A DNA stretch of 64,000 nt. Origin: Acidimicrobiia bacterium (GTDB taxonomy: Bacteria > Acidobacteriota > Vicinamibacteria > Vicinamibacterales > SCN-69-37). The position numbers and the translations under genes were made by a program. This document shows, piece after piece, positions 60,317 through 64,000 of this stretch. A model generated the notes under the pieces. The model had not been told where the DNA came from. It saw only the letters and a list, made by a program, of their open reading frames with translations, and searched no databases. The stretch covers positions 89,729 through 153,728 of the forward strand of contig VFZF01000008.1 of NCBI GenBank assembly GCA_016871335.1, read 5' to 3'. Every line of letters begins with the position of its first letter. The stretch's first letter is position 1.

Positions 60317-60804
60317 TGTCCCAGTCAACCGACCTGCTCTCCATCCTCAAGGAACTGCACCGCGACAAGCTCACGATTCGTGAGCGGCACGTGGCGGTTG
60401 CCCGCGTTGTAGATCACTACGACTTCAACAATACGTACCAGTACGCGATTAATCGCGAGGACGTGCATCTGTCGTGGCTCGAGCGCGCGATTCACGAACT
60501 GGGTGGCACGCCCGACGACGTGGCGGCACCGGCCATCGCCGCCCCCGGCAAGAAGGGGAGCTTTACACCCCTTGTGGACCAGGATGCGAAGGACGCCGAG
60601 GCGCTCGTCTCGAAGTGGCGTCCGCGCGTGACGACCATCACCAACACCCGTCACGCCAGAATGGTCGGGGTCATTCTCGGTGAGACGCTGGAGCACCAGC
60701 GCTTTTTCGCCCAGATTGCCCAGGGCCATGAACTCGTCCTGGGCAAACGGATGCCGGGTGCCGGCACCGGCAACGGCGTCATGACGGACCGCTGGGTCGA
60801 GTAA
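60316..60804 (+). CDS. Ferritin-like-fold protein of unknown function
   Basis: 162 residues, no signal or membrane segment. Helical text with HYDFNNTYQYAINREDVHLSWLERAIHELGG and MVGVILGETLEHQRFFAQIAQGHE resembles the ExxH/E-H spacing of ferritin-like four-helix bundles. The putative carboxylate/His pairs (E near 49, H near 52; E near 128, H near 131) could bind a di-metal centre. It is translationally coupled to the DksA-like gene and followed by folK. Confidence 0.72.
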   Translation: MSQSTDLLSILKELHRDKLTIRERHVAVARVVDHYDFNNTYQYAINREDVHLSWLERAIHELGGTPDDVAAPAIAAPGKKGSFTPLVDQDAKDAEALVSKWRPRVTTITNTRHARMVGVILGETLEHQRFFAQIAQGHELVLGKRMPGAGTGNGVMTDRWVE

Positions 60805-60811
60805 CTCACCT

Positions 60812-61219
60812 GTGCCCTCAGGCGTGAGAGTCGCCATCGCGCTCGGGAGCAACCTCGGCGACCGCGATGCGCACCTGCAGTACGCCATCGCGCGGCTGTC
60901 GTCGTTTCTGACAGACGTCCGCGTCTCGTCGTTTCACAACACCGCCGCGGTCGAGGTCATCGAATCCCAGCCGGACTACCTCAATGCCGTGGTCTCCGGG
61001 TGGACCACCCTTGGTCCCCACGAACTGCTCGGTCAGATGTTGCGCATCGAACGAGAACGCGGCCGCGAACGGCCGTCCTTCCGTGCGTCCCGCACGCTCG
61101 ATTTGGATTTGATCTTCTACGGCGACCAGGTCATCGACACCCCCGACCTGACCGTCCCGCATCCCCGCTGGCGCGAGCGCGAGTTTGTCACGCGACCGTT
61201 GGGGGAGGTGTGGGACTGA
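60812..61219 (+). CDS. folK: 2-amino-4-hydroxy-6-hydroxymethyldihydropteridine pyrophosphokinase
   Basis: 135 residues from GTG 60812, somewhat shorter than the usual 155-160. Hallmarks are AIALGSNLGDRDAHLQYA, VEVIESQPDYLNAVV and the signature SRTLDLDLIFYGDQVID with PHPRWREREFVTRPL. FolK transfers pyrophosphate to hydroxymethyldihydropterin in folate synthesis. The short C-terminus ends right after PLGEVWD; the usual tail is absent but the active-site parts are present. Confidence 0.93.
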   Translation: MPSGVRVAIALGSNLGDRDAHLQYAIARLSSFLTDVRVSSFHNTAAVEVIESQPDYLNAVVSGWTTLGPHELLGQMLRIERERGRERPSFRASRTLDLDLIFYGDQVIDTPDLTVPHPRWREREFVTRPLGEVWD

Positions 61220-61248
61220 TGGATGGGCGGGTGGGCATAAGGTCCGTA

Positions 61249-61280
61249 CAAAAAAAGGGGCGGCTGTTGCCAGCCGCCCC
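61249..61280 (-). terminator. Rho-independent terminator
   Basis: Ten-bp arms GGGGCGGCTG (61257-61266) and CAGCCGCCCC (61271-61280) with a 4-base loop. On the reverse strand it is followed by seven Ts (61256-61250). It ends the exported-protein gene at 61306 and also receives transcription from folK, though that side has no T tract. Confidence 0.92.
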
Positions 61281-61305
61281 TTCGTGTTCCCGTCGGTGAG
61301 GACGG

Positions 61306-61839
61306 TTACTTCTTGAAGTACTGCGCGGTCGTGATGGCCGGGCCACCTTCACGGCCCGGGCGGGTCGTGGTGCGCACCATCCAGGCACCGTCCATGTGGA
61401 AGGTGATGGTCTGGCCGTTGCTGTTGGTGACCACAAGCTTGGCGCCGTCCCACTTCGCCGTGGACGTGACCTCCGCCGCGCCACCGCCACGACCGCCGCC
61501 CATGCCCGCGTTCGTGCTGGGCGATCCGTCGAGGTTGTACGTCGTGGTGATGGTGTTTTCGCCCATGGTCTGCGAGATCACGAGCTTGGCCGCATCCTGC
61601 GTGACCGTCATCGAGCCACCACCACCGCGTCCGCCGCCCATGCCGCCACGACCGCCGCCCATGCCGCCACGACCGCCGCCCATGCCGCCACGACCGCCGC
61701 CGGCCGGGGCCGGGCTGGCGGCTGCGGTCTTCTCCGCGTCAAGCGTCCACGTGCCCGCAAAGTTCGGGGCCTGTGCATACGCGCTGGTCGCCATCAGGAC
61801 GATCGCTGTCGTTCCAAGGAATGTTGCTACACGTCTCAT
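61306..61839 (-). CDS. Small exported Gly/Arg-repeat protein
   Basis: 177 residues. Signal peptide (MRRVATFLGTTAIVLMATSAYA), then FAGTWTLDAEKT, a GGMGGGR repeat block (about 47-77), and a beta-rich region (SMTVTQDAAKLVISQ, ITTTYNLDGSP, AKWDGAKLVVTNSNGQTITF, WMVRTTTRPGREGGPA). The text resembles the repeated strands of a lipocalin-like fold. Function unknown; it ends in a strong terminator and stands alone between folK and the ABC pair. Confidence 0.8.
   Translation of the reverse strand: MRRVATFLGTTAIVLMATSAYAQAPNFAGTWTLDAEKTAAASPAPAGGGRGGMGGGRGGMGGGRGGMGGGRGGGGSMTVTQDAAKLVISQTMGENTITTTYNLDGSPSTNAGMGGGRGGGAAEVTSTAKWDGAKLVVTNSNGQTITFHMDGAWMVRTTTRPGREGGPAITTAQYFKK
61631..61693 (-). repeat. Three perfect 21-bp tandem repeats
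   Basis: The 21-base unit begins CCGCCGCCCATGCCGCCACG (61631) and recurs at 61652 and 61673 without a change, encoding GGMGGGR. Perfect identity, including third positions, suggests recent expansion. Confidence 0.85.
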
Positions 61840-61899
61840 ATAAAAATACTCCTGCCAGATACGGGAGCGGCTATCTGCCGCTGCCGATGTGTTGGAGGC

Positions 61900-63117
61900 C
61901 TATTCGAACCGCAAGGCCTCGATCGGGTCCAACCCCGATGCCTTGCGGGCAGGGTAGAAGCCGAAGAAGATGCCGACGAAGGCCGCGAAGCCGACCGCCA
62001 TGACCACCGAGTCCATCGGAATCACGGCTGGCCAGCCGTTCAGCCACTTGACGGTTTCGGCCAGGCCGAAGCCCATCGCAATGCCGAGGCCGCCCCCGAC
62101 GAGTGAGATGACGATCGCCTCCACCAGGAACTGCATCAGCACGTCGCGCCCGCGCGCGCCGATGGCCATGCGGAGGCCGATCTCGCGCGTGCGCTCGGTC
62201 ACGGACACGAGCATGATGTTCATGATGCCGATGCCGCCAACCATGAGCGAGACCGCTGCGATGCCGGCCAACAGGTCGGTCATCGTACTGCTCTGGCTCG
62301 TGGCAAAACCGATGATGTCGTCCTGTGTGAACACGCGGAACGTATCTTCTTCACCGGGCGCCAGGCGCTGGGTCACCCGCATTGACGCCTTGACGGCCTC
62401 GGTCGTCGCGGCGATTTGGTCGCCAGAGACCGCCGATACAGTGATGTTGTTGAGATGCTGGATGCCCTGAATCTTTTTCTGAACGGTCGTGTAGGGAACA
62501 AATGCCTGGTCATCCTGGTTCTGGCCGCCTGACGATGCCCCTTTGGATGCGAAGACACCGACGATGCGGAAGACATGGTTGCGAACACGCACGTTCTGAC
62601 CGGTCGGATCCACCTCGGCGCCGTACAGCATTTCCGCCACGTTGGACCCGAGCACAATAACCTTGGCGGCGGCCTGAACGTCCTGTTCGGTGAAAAACAG
62701 ACCGTACTTGAGCGGCCAGGCGCGAATCAGCGGCCAGTCCACGTTGGTGCCCTGAATCGACGCCTGCCAGTTCTGGTTGCCCGCGACCAGCGTCTGGCGC
62801 GTTGAGGCGCCTTCGGCCACCCACTGCACACCGGGAACACTTCGCAGTGCTTCGGCATCCGCTGCCATCAAACGGCTGGAACTGCCTTCGCCCATCCGGA
62901 CAGCGCCCTGGGTGAAGTTGCCCGACATGACCGTGATGGTATTGGTCCCCGTCGCCCTGATCTGTTCCTCGATGGCGTTCTGGGCGCCGGTGCCCAGCGC
63001 CACCATCGTGATGACTGCGCCGACGCCGATGATCATGCCCAGCATCGTCAACGCCGTGCGCATCTTGTTGCGCCCGAGCGCCTTGAGTGCGATCCGAAAC
63101 ACCATCAACACTGACAT
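61900..63117 (-). CDS. MacB-type ABC transporter permease
   Basis: 405 residues. An N-terminal membrane segment (MRTALTMLGMIIGVGAVITMVAL) is followed by the MacB periplasmic domain (TGTNTITVMSGNFTQGAVRMGEG) and C-terminal helices (GIAAVSLMVGGIGIMNIMLVSVTERTREIG, VISLVGGGLGIAMGFGLA), ending LDPIEALRFE. All elements of a complete half-transporter are present. It follows its ATPase by 12 bases. A membrane-fusion gene is probably to the right of the window, as in MacAB systems. Confidence 0.92.
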   Translation of the reverse strand: MSVLMVFRIALKALGRNKMRTALTMLGMIIGVGAVITMVALGTGAQNAIEEQIRATGTNTITVMSGNFTQGAVRMGEGSSSRLMAADAEALRSVPGVQWVAEGASTRQTLVAGNQNWQASIQGTNVDWPLIRAWPLKYGLFFTEQDVQAAAKVIVLGSNVAEMLYGAEVDPTGQNVRVRNHVFRIVGVFASKGASSGGQNQDDQAFVPYTTVQKKIQGIQHLNNITVSAVSGDQIAATTEAVKASMRVTQRLAPGEEDTFRVFTQDDIIGFATSQSSTMTDLLAGIAAVSLMVGGIGIMNIMLVSVTERTREIGLRMAIGARGRDVLMQFLVEAIVISLVGGGLGIAMGFGLAETVKWLNGWPAVIPMDSVVMAVGFAAFVGIFFGFYPARKASGLDPIEALRFE

Positions 63118-63129
63118 CTGCCTGCTCCT

Positions 63130-63909
63130 CTAATGCGCCTCGGTATCCGCGTGCGGAATCTGATCCGGCTCCGGCGGGGGGAGCGCGGCCAGTTCGTCCG
63201 CGGCGTTGCGGCGGTGCGCGATCTTCTGGTCGGCGACGACACGCCCGTCACGGAAGCGGATGAGCCGCGTGCCGTATTCGGCGATGTCCATTTCATGCGT
63301 GATGAGCATGACGGTGATGCCGCGTTCGACATTCAGCCGCTGGAAGATGCCCATCACTTCGATACTCGTCCGCGTGTCGAGGTTCCCGGTGGGTTCGTCC
63401 GCCAGGATGATCGACGGTTCGTTGATCAGGGCGCGTGCAATCGCCACGCGCTGCTGCTGACCGCCCGACAACTGGTTGGGCATGTGGTGAAACCGCTGCC
63501 CGAGGCCGACGATGTCGAGGGTCTCCATGGCGCGTCTGTGCCGCTCGGCCGCCTTGAACTTCTTGACGCCGTTGTAGAGCAGCGGCAGTTCGACGTTGTC
63601 GAGGGCCGTCGTGCGGGTCAGCAGGTTGAAGCCCTGGAACACGAAACCGATCTTCGTGTTGCGCACGCCGGCGAGTTCATCCTTCGACAGCTGGGACACG
63701 TCCTTGCCGTCGAGGATGTACTGGCCGCTCGTCGGCTTGTCGAGCGCACCGATGATGTGCATGAAGGTGGACTTGCCGGAGCCTGAGGGGCCCGTGACGG
63801 ACACGAACTCCCCGGGGGCCACATCAAGGGATACCCCACGCAGCGCGCGTACCTCATGGTCGCCCATGTGGTACACGCGCATCAAATCACGAACAGAAAT
63901 CACCGGCAC
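63130..63909 (-). CDS. MacB-type ABC transporter ATP-binding protein
   Basis: About 259 residues. Walker [11 protein letters not shown]-loop FQGFNLL, signature [15 protein letters not shown], Walker [13 protein letters not shown] and H-loop ITHEMD are intact; the tail is Pro/Glu-rich (PPPEPDQIPHADTEAH). GTG 63909 has GGAG nine bases upstream on its strand, so it is preferred to the TTG at 63924. It is first of the pair with the downstream permease. Confidence 0.92.
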   Translation of the reverse strand: MPVISVRDLMRVYHMGDHEVRALRGVSLDVAPGEFVSVTGPSGSGKSTFMHIIGALDKPTSGQYILDGKDVSQLSKDELAGVRNTKIGFVFQGFNLLTRTTALDNVELPLLYNGVKKFKAAERHRRAMETLDIVGLGQRFHHMPNQLSGGQQQRVAIARALINEPSIILADEPTGNLDTRTSIEVMGIFQRLNVERGITVMLITHEMDIAEYGTRLIRFRDGRVVADQKIAHRRNAADELAALPPPEPDQIPHADTEAH

Positions 63910-63935
63910 GAGCGTGTTCTCCAATTACTCATCAA

Positions 63936-63991
63936 CCCATCCGCCCAACAACCCATCCGCCCATCCACCCAGCTGCCCATCCGCCCAGCCG
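63936..63991 (+). repeat. Seven 8-bp CCCATCCG units
   Basis: CCCA recurs at 63936, 944, 952, 960, 968, 976 and 984, exactly every 8 bases (CCCATCCG with variants CCCAACAA, CCCATCCA, CCCAGCTG). It lies upstream of the ABC ATPase gene. A two-unit relative in inverted form is at about 61220-61236 behind folK. Confidence 0.85.
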
Positions 63992-64000
63992 TTAGCGTCC

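Overview
The window is a high-GC chromosomal segment with no phage, plasmid or insertion-sequence genes. Several traits suggest Acidobacteriota, probably a Vicinamibacteria-like lineage: many exported proteins with Gly/Arg-rich GGRGG stretches, several MacB/FtsX-type ABC permeases, a tricorn-type protease, M14 and M28 peptidases, an AbgT transporter, BshC, and intergenic short-period repeats. That assignment is inference from gene content; no rRNA lies in the window.

Layout. Positions 1-7310 hold the 5' part of hrcA with a CIRCE operator, an amidohydrolase, a class A penicillin-binding protein, and a divergent ROK regulator plus argininosuccinate-lyase-family gene. Positions 7560-15860 hold bshC, a membrane pseudokinase with PEGA domains, carA, carB and arfB. 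Positions 15858-18876 are a CotH / DUF4956 / VTC-domain operon, followed by comEC, mazG, an MBL hydrolase, ribF, a small unknown gene, cysS, yraN and yajQ. Positions 26856-28517 are the wreck of an alpha-2-macroglobulin/pbpC operon. Next come a DEAD-box helicase, an ABC ATPase/permease pair, an M14 peptidase, a small membrane protein, an amidohydrolase, two truncated genes facing each other (GH15 and VWA), a SNF2 helicase, a truncated carboxypeptidase-regulatory-like gene, gamma-glutamyltransferase, tricorn protease, AbgT and a K+ channel. After a tRNA-Leu(TAA) come nfeD/SPFH, an MgtC-DUF4010 protein, an M28 peptidase, a split hybrid histidine kinase, an aminotransferase, the tesA-ybbA-ybbP module, a dksA-like gene, a ferritin-like unknown, folK, a repeat-rich exported protein and a MacB-type ABC pair.

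The most unusual content is in repeats. (1) A family of elements built from GTGC motifs spaced 7 bp apart, with one conserved 6-bp step after the fifth motif, occurs as large inverted pairs at 36502-36633, 40183-40298 and 46926-47060. Single or half copies lie inside damaged genes at 27108-27168 and 39516-39547. (2) A REP-like palindrome family (stems GGCCCGCT or GGCGCGC) occurs between convergent genes, and also in frame inside the pseudokinase linker (four copies) and inside ggt, with paired stem changes between copies. (3) Arrays of 8-bp units lie beside tRNA-Leu, after cysS and at the right edge. Several genes are truncated or fused (A2M/pbpC, GH15/VWA, the carboxypeptidase-like gene, the hybrid kinase), so this is either a decaying genome segment or an assembly with deletions; read coverage would decide.

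Functionally, ggt, tricorn, AbgT, M14 and M28 suggest peptide and gamma-glutamyl scavenging. Many operons are tightly packed, with ATGA/GTGA or TGATG stop-start overlaps. No gene-free stretch exceeds 300 bases; the largest gap is 7311-7559 and it is filled by repeats.
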